Shown here in pieces: positions 1-5,239 of a stretch of 5,239 nt of DNA. Under the pieces are notes generated by a model. It did no database searches, had not been told where the DNA came from, and saw only the letters and a list, made by a program, of their open reading frames with translations. A program made the translations under genes and the position numbers. The stretch covers positions 1 to 5,239 of the forward strand of contig CALMGO010000007.1 in assembly GCA_937863625.1 (NCBI GenBank), in the 5' to 3' direction. The DNA comes from an uncultured bacterium (lineage in GTDB: Bacteria > Planctomycetota > DG-23 > SLPQ01). The number at the start of each line of letters is the position of its first letter. The stretch's first letter is position 1.

Positions 1-1
1 A

Positions 2-1543
2 GGGCAGGGCGCCTCCTTTAGCGGTGTCTTTGATGTGTTCAGCGGTGTTGAGGCCCCCGACGGTGTTATTGGTGACCCCGCGGCGGCTCACGAGGAAGCA
101 ATGGATGCAGTTGTCGAAGTAGATGACGCTTTGCTCGAGAAATACCTCGAACAGGGAAGCGTCGATCCGGCAGAGCTGTCCGCCACTTTGTCCAAGGCCG
201 TGGCGGCCGGTTCGCTTGTGCCCATGCTTTTCACCGCCGGCCGCAACGACATCGGCGTCGAGGAAGTCCTCAACATCCTTGCTTCGGTAGCCCCTTCGCC
301 GACCGCCGTAAAGCGTACCGCCAGGAAAGGCGACGCAGATGTAGAGGTCCAGGCAGACCCCGCAGGCCCGTTTGCCGCCTATGTGTTCAAATCAATGACC
401 GATCCCTACGTGGGAAAGCTATCTTTCCTGCGTGTCATGCGCGGCACGCTCACGGGCGACATGTCCGTAACTGACGTGCGCACCGGCAACAAGCACCGCG
501 TCGGCCACATTTATCGCATGCAGGGAAAGGAACAGAAGGAAATCACCCAGGCTATTCCCGGCGACATTATCGCCCTTGCCAAGATCGAGGACATAGGCGT
601 AAATGACACGGTCACTGTCGAGTCCGAGCAGATAGCGTTCCCGGCGGTTGTGTTCCCGCGTCCCATGGTCTCTCTCGCCGTCAAGCCCAAGAAGCGCGGA
701 GACGAGCAGCGTATCGCAGGCGCCCTGGTCAAGCTTGCCGAAGAGGACAAGACTTTTGTCGTTACGCGCGACTCCCAGACCGGTGAACAGGTCATCACCG
801 GCATGAGTTCGCTGCACCTCGATATCATGCTTCAGCGCCTCAAGAACCGTTTCGATGTCGAGGTCGTTACGTCCGAGCCGAGAATCCCCTACAAGGAAAC
901 CGTAACAGGCTCCGCTGACGCCCGCTACCGCCACAAAAAGCAGACAGGCGGCCGAGGCCAGTACGGCGAGGTGTTCATAAAGGTAGAACCGCGCGAGCGC
1001 GGACAGGGGTTTGAGTTTGTTGACGAGGTGGTCGGCGGGCGCGTCCCCAACCAGTACATCCCCGCTGTCGAAAAAGGCATTCGCGAAGTCCTCGCCAGAG
1101 GCATCCTTGCAGGGTGCGTTGTCGAGGATGTCTGCGTCAGGCTCTACGACGGGTCGTTTCACCCCGTCGATTCGTCCGAAGCAGCCTTCAAGCTCGCCGG
1201 CGCAAAGGCTTTCCAGGATGCGTTTCTTAATGCCAAGCCGGTCCTTCTCGAACCGGTCGTTATTCTCGAGATCACCATCCCCAGCGAGTTCATGGGCGAT
1301 GTCACCGGAGATATCAACAGCCGCCGCGGCCGCATTACCGGCATGGATCAGGGTCCGGGCGGCGTTCAGATACTCAAGGCCACTGTGCCGATGTCCGAAG
1401 TCATGCGTTACGCCACCGAGCTTCGCTCCATGACCGGAGGCCGTGGCGCCTTTACACTGGAATTCAGCCACTACGACCCAGTACCCCAGAGGATCGCCGA
1501 GCAGGTTATCGCTCAGGCTAAAAGGGAAGAACCCGAGGAGTAG
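2..1543 (+). CDS. fusA: Elongation factor G-type translational GTPase, 5' end cut by window
   Basis: The frame is open through the left edge from base 2 and ends at TAG 1541-1543, giving 513 of roughly 690 residues. About 175 N-terminal residues, including the P-loop and the NKxD GTP-binding motif, lie outside. Counting from base 2, the G-domain tail with the G5-equivalent segment is near residues 75-85. Domain II starts near 122 and domain III near 221, with a GMSSLHLDI stretch near 267. Domain IV carries GGRGQYG at 316-322 and GSFHPVDSS at 384-392, where H387 matches the conserved tip histidine. Domain V follows LLEPV, with GDVTGDINSRRGRI from 432. EF-G drives tRNA-mRNA translocation on the ribosome in the cytoplasm. 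The TGGRGAFTLEFSHY ending and the TAGR G5 region recall the EF-G-2-like paralogue clade rather than housekeeping EF-G, so the role could be specialised. Family is certain; the symbol is loose. Confidence 0.93.
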   Translation, partial: GQGASFSGVFDVFSGVEAPDGVIGDPAAAHEEAMDAVVEVDDALLEKYLEQGSVDPAELSATLSKAVAAGSLVPMLFTAGRNDIGVEEVLNILASVAPSPTAVKRTARKGDADVEVQADPAGPFAAYVFKSMTDPYVGKLSFLRVMRGTLTGDMSVTDVRTGNKHRVGHIYRMQGKEQKEITQAIPGDIIALAKIEDIGVNDTVTVESEQIAFPAVVFPRPMVSLAVKPKKRGDEQRIAGALVKLAEEDKTFVVTRDSQTGEQVITGMSSLHLDIMLQRLKNRFDVEVVTSEPRIPYKETVTGSADARYRHKKQTGGRGQYGEVFIKVEPRERGQGFEFVDEVVGGRVPNQYIPAVEKGIREVLARGILAGCVVEDVCVRLYDGSFHPVDSSEAAFKLAGAKAFQDAFLNAKPVLLEPVVILEITIPSEFMGDVTGDINSRRGRITGMDQGPGGVQILKATVPMSEVMRYATELRSMTGGRGAFTLEFSHYDPVPQRIAEQVIAQAKREEPEE

Positions 1544-1572
1544 TCTGCTCCAAGGCAACGTTCCCTTTAGCC
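1516..1572 (+). promoter_or_regulatory. Bulged 12-bp RNA stem spanning the EF-G stop codon
   Basis: Bases 1516-1519 and 1521-1528 pair perfectly with 1561-1572, leaving A1520 bulged, for 12 base pairs in total. The enclosed region contains a smaller hairpin, 1537-1542 with 1546-1551, with a three-base loop and one G-U pair. The left arm lies inside the last EF-G codons, so a ribosome finishing that gene would melt it. No T-run follows on either strand, so it does not look like an intrinsic terminator. A role in transcript stability or in coupling to the downstream pilT leader is inference; chance pairing has not been excluded. Confidence 0.4.
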
Positions 1573-1600
1573 CGGGTGAGTATCCGAAAGGCGGATTCTC

Positions 1601-1626
1601 CCGGAGAGAGAGTGTTCTTTTTCCGG
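1601..1626 (+). promoter_or_regulatory. Hairpin overlapping the pilT ribosome binding site
   Basis: Bases 1601-1611 pair with 1616-1626 around a GTGT loop. This gives 11 consecutive pairs, two of them G-U, with a C/G-rich base and an A/U-rich upper stem. The last two bases of the right arm (1625-1626) are the first two of the pilT Shine-Dalgarno sequence GGAGG (1625-1629), so the folded form would hinder ribosome loading. There is no U-run after the stem, which argues against a terminator. A competing pairing of 1572-1576 with 1600-1604 uses the same left-arm bases and would release the right arm. The pairing is seen in the sequence; regulation is inferred. Confidence 0.45.
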
Positions 1627-1629
1627 AGG
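1625..1629 (+). promoter_or_regulatory. pilT Shine-Dalgarno sequence, partly inside a hairpin
   Basis: GGAGG lies ten bases before ATG 1640, a slightly long spacing. A GGGG at 1631-1634, five bases before the ATG, is a weaker alternative. Its first two bases close the base of the 1601-1626 hairpin. It supports ATG 1640, because the only upstream codons in that frame before the stop TGA at 1577-1579 contain no ATG, GTG or TTG. Confidence 0.7.
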
Positions 1630-1639
1630 CGGGGCTACT

Positions 1640-2728
1640 ATGTATACTTTGGAAGAACTCCTTCAGCAACTCGTCGACAAGAAGGGGTCGGATCTCCACA
1701 TCACTGCGGGCAGCGCGCCGAGAATGCGTGTGGATGGCGCGCTCACGCCGATCGAAGGCGAAAGGCTGACCCCAGAGGAGACCCAGAACCTCATTTACGG
1801 CCTCCTGAACAGCGACCAGATCGCGCGCTTTGAGGCCAACCTCGAACTTGACCTCTCCTTCGGCATTTCCGGCCTCGGCCGTTTCCGTACTAACGTCTTT
1901 ATGCAGCGCGGCGCCGTAGGGGCGGTCCTGAGGATCATTCCCTTCGACATCAAGAACATGCGTGACCTCGGCCTTCCCGCCAAGCTCTGCGAGAAGCTCT
2001 GCGCCCTTCCTAAGGGGCTCATCCTCGTCACCGGCGCCACCGGCTCCGGAAAGTCAACGACTCTTGCTTCCTTCATCGACTTCATAAACGAAGCGCGCGA
2101 GGGCCACATTATCACCATTGAGGACCCCATCGAGTTCGTTCACCGCAACAAGAAATGCCTCGTCAACCAGCGCGAGGTCGGCAGCGACACCCACGGTTTC
2201 AACAACGCCCTGCGGGCCGTCCTGCGCGAGGACCCCGACATCGTCCTCATCGGCGAAATGCGCGACCAGGAGACCATTCAGGCCGCCCTTACGCTCTCTG
2301 AGACCGGTCACCTTACTTTCGGCACTCTGCACACTTCCGACTGCGTGCAGACCATAAACCGCATAGTAGACGTATTCCCCCCGTACCAGCAGCAGCAGAT
2401 ACGGACACAGCTGTCCTTTACGCTTTCGGCGGTGCTCTCTCAGCAGCTTCTCCAGCGGCTCAATTCCCGCGGCCGCGTCCTCGCCGAAGAGATCATGGTC
2501 GCCAATTCCGCAGTTCGAAGCCTCATCCGCGACGACAAGGCGCACCAGATATACTCCATTATCCAGACCGGCGGGCGCGAAGGCATGAAGACCATGAACC
2601 AGTCGCTCTTCAAGCTCTACCAGTCCAACCTCATCAGTTACGAAGAGGCCATTACTCATACGACCGACCCTGACGACCTCAAGCGCACCTTCCAGCGCGC
2701 CGGCCTTGACTCCGCGGCGGCGGGGTAG
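1640..2728 (+). CDS. pilT: Type IV pilus retraction ATPase PilT
   Basis: The 362-residue product has the usual PilT length (about 345-370). It is a cytoplasmic hexameric motor whose ATP hydrolysis drives pilin removal from the fibre base, powering twitching, DNA uptake or surface sensing. The N-terminal PAS-like domain opens with the family-typical KGSDLHITAG near residues 15-24. The RecA-like domain has Walker A GATGSGKST at 132-140, an Asp box IITIEDP at 157-163 with catalytic-type E161, Walker B DPDIVLIGEMRD at 198-209 with E206, and a His box TGHLTFGTLHT at 222-232. The PilT-specific AIRNLI motif appears as AVRSLI at 291-296, followed by an R-D-D-K-x-H-Q-I segment. These C-terminal features and the lack of a cysteine zinc motif separate it from PilB and GspE. 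It precedes pilB by 11 bases and is probably co-transcribed with it. A PilU-type paralogue is less likely, given the retained C-terminal PilT motif. Confidence 0.96.
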   Translation: MYTLEELLQQLVDKKGSDLHITAGSAPRMRVDGALTPIEGERLTPEETQNLIYGLLNSDQIARFEANLELDLSFGISGLGRFRTNVFMQRGAVGAVLRIIPFDIKNMRDLGLPAKLCEKLCALPKGLILVTGATGSGKSTTLASFIDFINEAREGHIITIEDPIEFVHRNKKCLVNQREVGSDTHGFNNALRAVLREDPDIVLIGEMRDQETIQAALTLSETGHLTFGTLHTSDCVQTINRIVDVFPPYQQQQIRTQLSFTLSAVLSQQLLQRLNSRGRVLAEEIMVANSAVRSLIRDDKAHQIYSIIQTGGREGMKTMNQSLFKLYQSNLISYEEAITHTTDPDDLKRTFQRAGLDSAAAG

Positions 2729-2733
2729 GGGGA
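2727..2733 (+). promoter_or_regulatory. pilB Shine-Dalgarno sequence overlapping the pilT stop codon
   Basis: The purine run AGGGGGA begins inside the pilT stop codon TAG (2726-2728) and ends six bases before ATG 2740. That spacing favours ATG 2740 over the in-frame GTG 2743 and ATG 2746. An in-frame TAG at 2734-2736 rules out anything further upstream. A ribosome terminating on pilT covers this site, which suggests translational coupling of the two ATPases. Confidence 0.75.
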
Positions 2734-2739
2734 TAGACA

Positions 2740-4446
2740 ATGGTGATGTTCGACAAGCGCCTTAAAGGCATCATAACAAAGGCAGGTCTCATGGAGGCTA
2801 AGAAGGTCGACGAGGCCATTGTGCGCGCCGCACAGCAGAAAAGGTCGCTCGCCGATGTTCTCATCGTCGATAAGTTCGTCGAGGAAAGGCTCCTGATCGG
2901 CTCCATCGCCCGGGAGATGAATATCCCGCCCATCGATCTCGCCAAGGTCGAGATCACGAGCGAAGCGCTCGAGAGCCTCCCCGAAGACCTCGCGACCTAC
3001 TATGGGGTCTTGCCCATTGCCCGCATCGGCAATGTCCTCACCGTCGCCGTTGCCAATCCGTTCGATGTCCTCAAGCTCGACGACGTCGGCCTCGTGACCG
3101 GCTGCCAGCTCATGCCGGTCGTCTCCACCGAGCCGACGATACGTCAGGCCATCGATAAGTTCTACAGCACGAACGACCAGGAAATGGAGCAACTGCTCGA
3201 GGACATGGCCGACCCCGAGCTGGAGTTTACCGCCCGCAAGGAAGATGAAGACGACATGATGAACATCACCGCCGAAAGCGGTGACAGTCCCGTCGTCAAA
3301 CTCGTCAACATGACCATCTACCAGGCCATAAAGACCAAGGTAAGCGATATTCACATTGAGCCCTACGAAAAGCGTGTTTCCATCCGATACCGCCAGGACG
3401 GTATCCTTTTTGAGGCCCTTTCGCCGCCCAAGAAGATGCAGAACGCCATCGTTTCCCGAATAAAGGTCATGAGCGACCTCGACATCGCCGAGCGCCGGCG
3501 TCCCCAGGATGGGAAGTTTCAACTCAAGGTCGACGGCAGGCAAGTCGACTTCCGCGTCTCGATCCTTCCCGTCATTCACGGCGAAAAGGTCGTCATGCGT
3601 ATCCTCGACTCCTCGAACCTTACTCTCAGCCTTGACGCCCTCGGCTTTGAGGAAAAGGCTTTGAACGACTTCCGTTTCGCTATCAACGCCCCTTACGGCA
3701 TGATACTCGTCACCGGGCCTACCGGATCCGGTAAGTCGACGACTCTTTACTCGGCGCTCAAAGAGATCATGAGCCCCGACGAGAACATTATCACTGTCGA
3801 GGACCCCGTCGAATATCAACTTGAAGGCATAAACCAGGTTCCCGTAAACGTAAAGCGCGGCCTGACTTTCGCCGGCGCCTTGCGCTCCATCTTGCGACAG
3901 GATCCCGACAAGATAATGATCGGCGAAATCCGCGACCTTGAGACCATCGAGATTGCCATCAAGGCCGCCCTCACCGGTCACCTGGTGCTCTCTACGCTCC
4001 ACACCAACGATGCTCCCAGCACTATCAGCCGCATAGTCGACATGGGCGTGGACCCCTTCATGATCGCTTCCTCGACGCTTCTTGTTTCCGCGCAGAGGCT
4101 CTGCCGCAGGCTCTGCCCCGAATGCCGCGAGGAAATCGAACTCCCGTCCGAACGTCTCCTTGCCCTCGGCTACACGCAGGACGAAGTCGACGCCAAGCCC
4201 GTCTTCTTCAAGGCCAAGGGTTGCGGACGCTGCTCAGGCGGTTACAAGGGGCGTTTCGCCGTCCTCGAGACTCTGCCCAATACCGATATCGTTCAGCAGG
4301 CCATAATCAAGGGCAAAAGCGCCATAGACATCAAGGTGCTGGCCCTTCAGGAAGGAATGATAACACTGAGGCGTTGCGGCTTGCTCAACGCCCTTAGAGG
4401 TCATACATCACTCGACGAGGTAATGAGGGTCACAATGGCGGACTAA
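2740..4446 (+). CDS. pilB: Type IV pilus extension ATPase PilB (GspE family)
   Basis: The 568-residue product matches the usual PilB length. It is the cytoplasmic hexameric ATPase that powers pilin insertion into the growing fibre through PilC. An N-terminal MshEN/GspE_N-type domain covers about residues 1-142. A strongly acidic linker (about 143-183) follows, then the N2 domain with SDIHIEP at 202-208 and arginines 212, 216 and 218. The RecA domain has Walker A GPTGSGKSTT at 326-335, an Asp box IITVEDP at 350-356 with E354, Walker B DPDKIMIGEIRD at 388-399 with E396, and a His box TGHLVLSTLHT at 412-422. CPEC (459-462) and CGRC (495-498) form the tetracysteine zinc site of the PilB/GspE group, absent from PilT. 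The two c-di-GMP-type repeats of the N domain are degenerate: K9, A38 and K45 replace expected glycines. A secretion GspE is the alternative, but neighbouring pilT and pilC favour PilB. Confidence 0.95.
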   Translation: MVMFDKRLKGIITKAGLMEAKKVDEAIVRAAQQKRSLADVLIVDKFVEERLLIGSIAREMNIPPIDLAKVEITSEALESLPEDLATYYGVLPIARIGNVLTVAVANPFDVLKLDDVGLVTGCQLMPVVSTEPTIRQAIDKFYSTNDQEMEQLLEDMADPELEFTARKEDEDDMMNITAESGDSPVVKLVNMTIYQAIKTKVSDIHIEPYEKRVSIRYRQDGILFEALSPPKKMQNAIVSRIKVMSDLDIAERRRPQDGKFQLKVDGRQVDFRVSILPVIHGEKVVMRILDSSNLTLSLDALGFEEKALNDFRFAINAPYGMILVTGPTGSGKSTTLYSALKEIMSPDENIITVEDPVEYQLEGINQVPVNVKRGLTFAGALRSILRQDPDKIMIGEIRDLETIEIAIKAALTGHLVLSTLHTNDAPSTISRIVDMGVDPFMIASSTLLVSAQRLCRRLCPECREEIELPSERLLALGYTQDEVDAKPVFFKAKGCGRCSGGYKGRFAVLETLPNTDIVQQAIIKGKSAIDIKVLALQEGMITLRRCGLLNALRGHTSLDEVMRVTMAD

Positions 4447-4450
4447 CCGC

Positions 4451-4457
4451 GAGGGGG
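4451..4457 (+). promoter_or_regulatory. pilC Shine-Dalgarno sequence
   Basis: GAGGGGG lies in the 15-base gap after the pilB stop codon; its GAGG core ends seven bases before ATG 4462. The next in-frame codon set upstream runs directly into the pilB TAA, which shares the reading frame, so no earlier start is available. Confidence 0.75.
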
Positions 4458-4461
4458 TTTC

Positions 4462-5239
4462 ATGGCTAACTTCAGATATACGATCAGGAATGCAGGCGGG
4501 GGCAGCGCCTCCGGGGTCATCACGGCGGGCAGTCAGGCCGAAGTCGTGACCCAGCTAAAGAATCAGAACCTTACCATCATCAGCATTACCGAGGACGCGG
4601 TAAAGAAGGGGTTCAATTTCTCGAAACTCTTCAAGCCCCGTGCCAACGTCAAGATCGATGACATGGTGCTCTTCACGCGCCAGCTGTCGACAATGATTGA
4701 CGCAGGCATTCCCATCCTCGAGGCGCTCGAGGTCCTTCACGACCAGGTTGCCGACAAGGGCTTCAAGATCGTCATTAACGACATAGTCGAGCGCGTACGG
4801 ACCGGTAGCGACCTCTCGGACGCGCTGTCTGCGCATCCCAAGATATTCAGCCAGATATACATCAACATGATCAAGGCCGGCGAGGCCTCCGGTCAGCTCG
4901 ACATCATCCTCGTCCGGCTCGCAGAGTACTTCGAGTCCACCGCCCACCTCAAGCGTGAGGTTAAGGCTGCCATGACCTATCCTGTCATATCGCTGTGTAT
5001 GGTCCTTGGCATCACGATATTCCTCATGATCGGAATCGTGCCTAAGTTCTCCGAGATTTTCAAGACTCTCGGTGTTCCTTTGAACCTTCTTACCAGGACA
5101 ATCCTTGGGGCGTCGTTATTCATGAAGGACAACATACTCCTGGGCATTGGCGTCTCTGTCGCGCTCGTCATGGCTTTTATCTCCTACACCAAGACTTCCT
5201 TCGGACGGGTCCACATGGACTGGTTCAAACTCCATGTTC
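4462..5239 (+). CDS. pilC: Type IV pilus inner-membrane platform protein PilC, 3' end cut by window
   Basis: The frame stays open from ATG 4462 to the right edge, giving 259 of roughly 400 residues. PilC (GspF/T2SSF family) is the polytopic inner-membrane platform on which PilB and PilT dock to add or remove pilins. The N-terminal segment (FRYTIRNAGG near residues 4-13) is the usual small β-rich lead-in. The first cytoplasmic T2SSF domain is marked by LFTRQLSTMIDAGIPILEAL at 70-89 and MIKAGEASGQLD at 136-147, both family signatures. A first membrane segment covers about 174-193, ending in the typical IVPKFSEIF. A second hydrophobic segment covers about 225-242. The second T2SSF domain and last membrane helix lie beyond the window. 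Spacing to pilB is 15 bases, consistent with one operon. GspF of a type II secretion system cannot be told apart from this part alone; the adjacent pilT argues for pili. Confidence 0.95.
   Translation, partial: MANFRYTIRNAGGGSASGVITAGSQAEVVTQLKNQNLTIISITEDAVKKGFNFSKLFKPRANVKIDDMVLFTRQLSTMIDAGIPILEALEVLHDQVADKGFKIVINDIVERVRTGSDLSDALSAHPKIFSQIYINMIKAGEASGQLDIILVRLAEYFESTAHLKREVKAAMTYPVISLCMVLGITIFLMIGIVPKFSEIFKTLGVPLNLLTRTILGASLFMKDNILLGIGVSVALVMAFISYTKTSFGRVHMDWFKLHV

Noticed and set aside
1544..1639. An intrinsic transcription terminator between the EF-G gene and pilT.
   Set aside because: Stems exist, but none is followed by a T-run on either strand; the T5 at 1618-1622 is inside a stem arm.
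1552..1639. A c-di-GMP-I (GEMM) riboswitch, suggested by GGCAA at 1554-1558, a GAAA tetraloop at 1586-1589 and the pilus context.
   Set aside because: The conserved core after the first hairpin (GACGCAAAGCC-like) is absent, and the second hairpin does not match the class.
1430..1639. A sigma-70 or sigma-54 promoter for the pilus genes.
   Set aside because: I found no convincing -35/-10 pair and no TGGC-N-GC spacing of the sigma-54 type. Transcription may start upstream of the EF-G gene or from a promoter I cannot recognise.
419..1699. A long open frame on the minus strand, 426 codons, covering most of the EF-G gene.
   Set aside because: It is a shadow of the G/C-rich third positions of the EF-G gene. 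The product resembles no family I know, while the + strand encodes unmistakable EF-G domains.
1612..1833. A possible upstream-overlapping frame starting GTG 1612 after a GGAG at 1603-1606 and running into pilT out of frame.
   Set aside because: The product has no family resemblance and is the shifted reading of pilT, and its start would lie in the hairpin loop. I see no sign it is translated.
2656..4002. A 448-codon open frame on the minus strand opposite pilB.
   Set aside because: It is the same codon-bias effect. The translation is low in recognisable motifs, and the opposite strand carries all PilB motifs.
4555..4947. A 130-codon minus-strand frame opposite pilC.
   Set aside because: The + strand frame from 4462 reads as clear PilC through this region, so the antisense frame is fortuitous.
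2740..5239. A type II secretion reading (GspE-GspF) for the last two genes.
   Set aside because: The families overlap, but immediate linkage to a PilT with retraction-type motifs favours type IV pili.

Overview
The window holds four genes, all on the + strand. They are the 3' three quarters of an elongation factor G-type GTPase gene (2-1543), a complete type IV pilus retraction ATPase gene pilT (1640-2728), a complete pilus extension ATPase gene pilB (2740-4446), and the first 259 codons of the inner-membrane platform gene pilC (4462 to the right edge). No tRNA, rRNA, insertion sequence, CRISPR array or phage-type gene was seen. There is no gene-free stretch longer than the 96 bases between the EF-G gene and pilT.

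The host is a bacterium with type IV pili, most likely diderm. Its coding DNA is moderately GC-rich, with third positions dominated by C and G (many GGC, GAC, ATC, CTC codons). Deltaproteobacteria and several uncultivated deep-branching phyla have comparable proteins, but nothing here fixes the phylum. Codon use looks the same in all four genes, so I see no sign of recent transfer.

The three pilus genes are spaced 11 and 15 bases apart, each with its own Shine-Dalgarno sequence, and are probably one transcription unit. PilB should power addition of pilin subunits, PilT their removal, and both should dock on the cytoplasmic side of PilC. Both ATPases keep their Walker A, Asp box, Walker B and His box motifs. 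The EF-G gene has no evident functional link to pili. It resembles the EF-G-2-like paralogue clade more than the housekeeping EF-G.

The most notable non-coding signal is around the EF-G/pilT junction. A 12-bp stem with one bulge spans the EF-G stop codon (1516-1572). An 11-bp hairpin (1601-1626) runs into the pilT Shine-Dalgarno sequence. A third pairing (1572-1576 with 1600-1604) cannot coexist with either. This could be a translational switch for pilT, but it rests on hand-folding of one sequence. Otherwise this is a conventional pilus motor operon, and I see no clear sign of an undescribed protein system.
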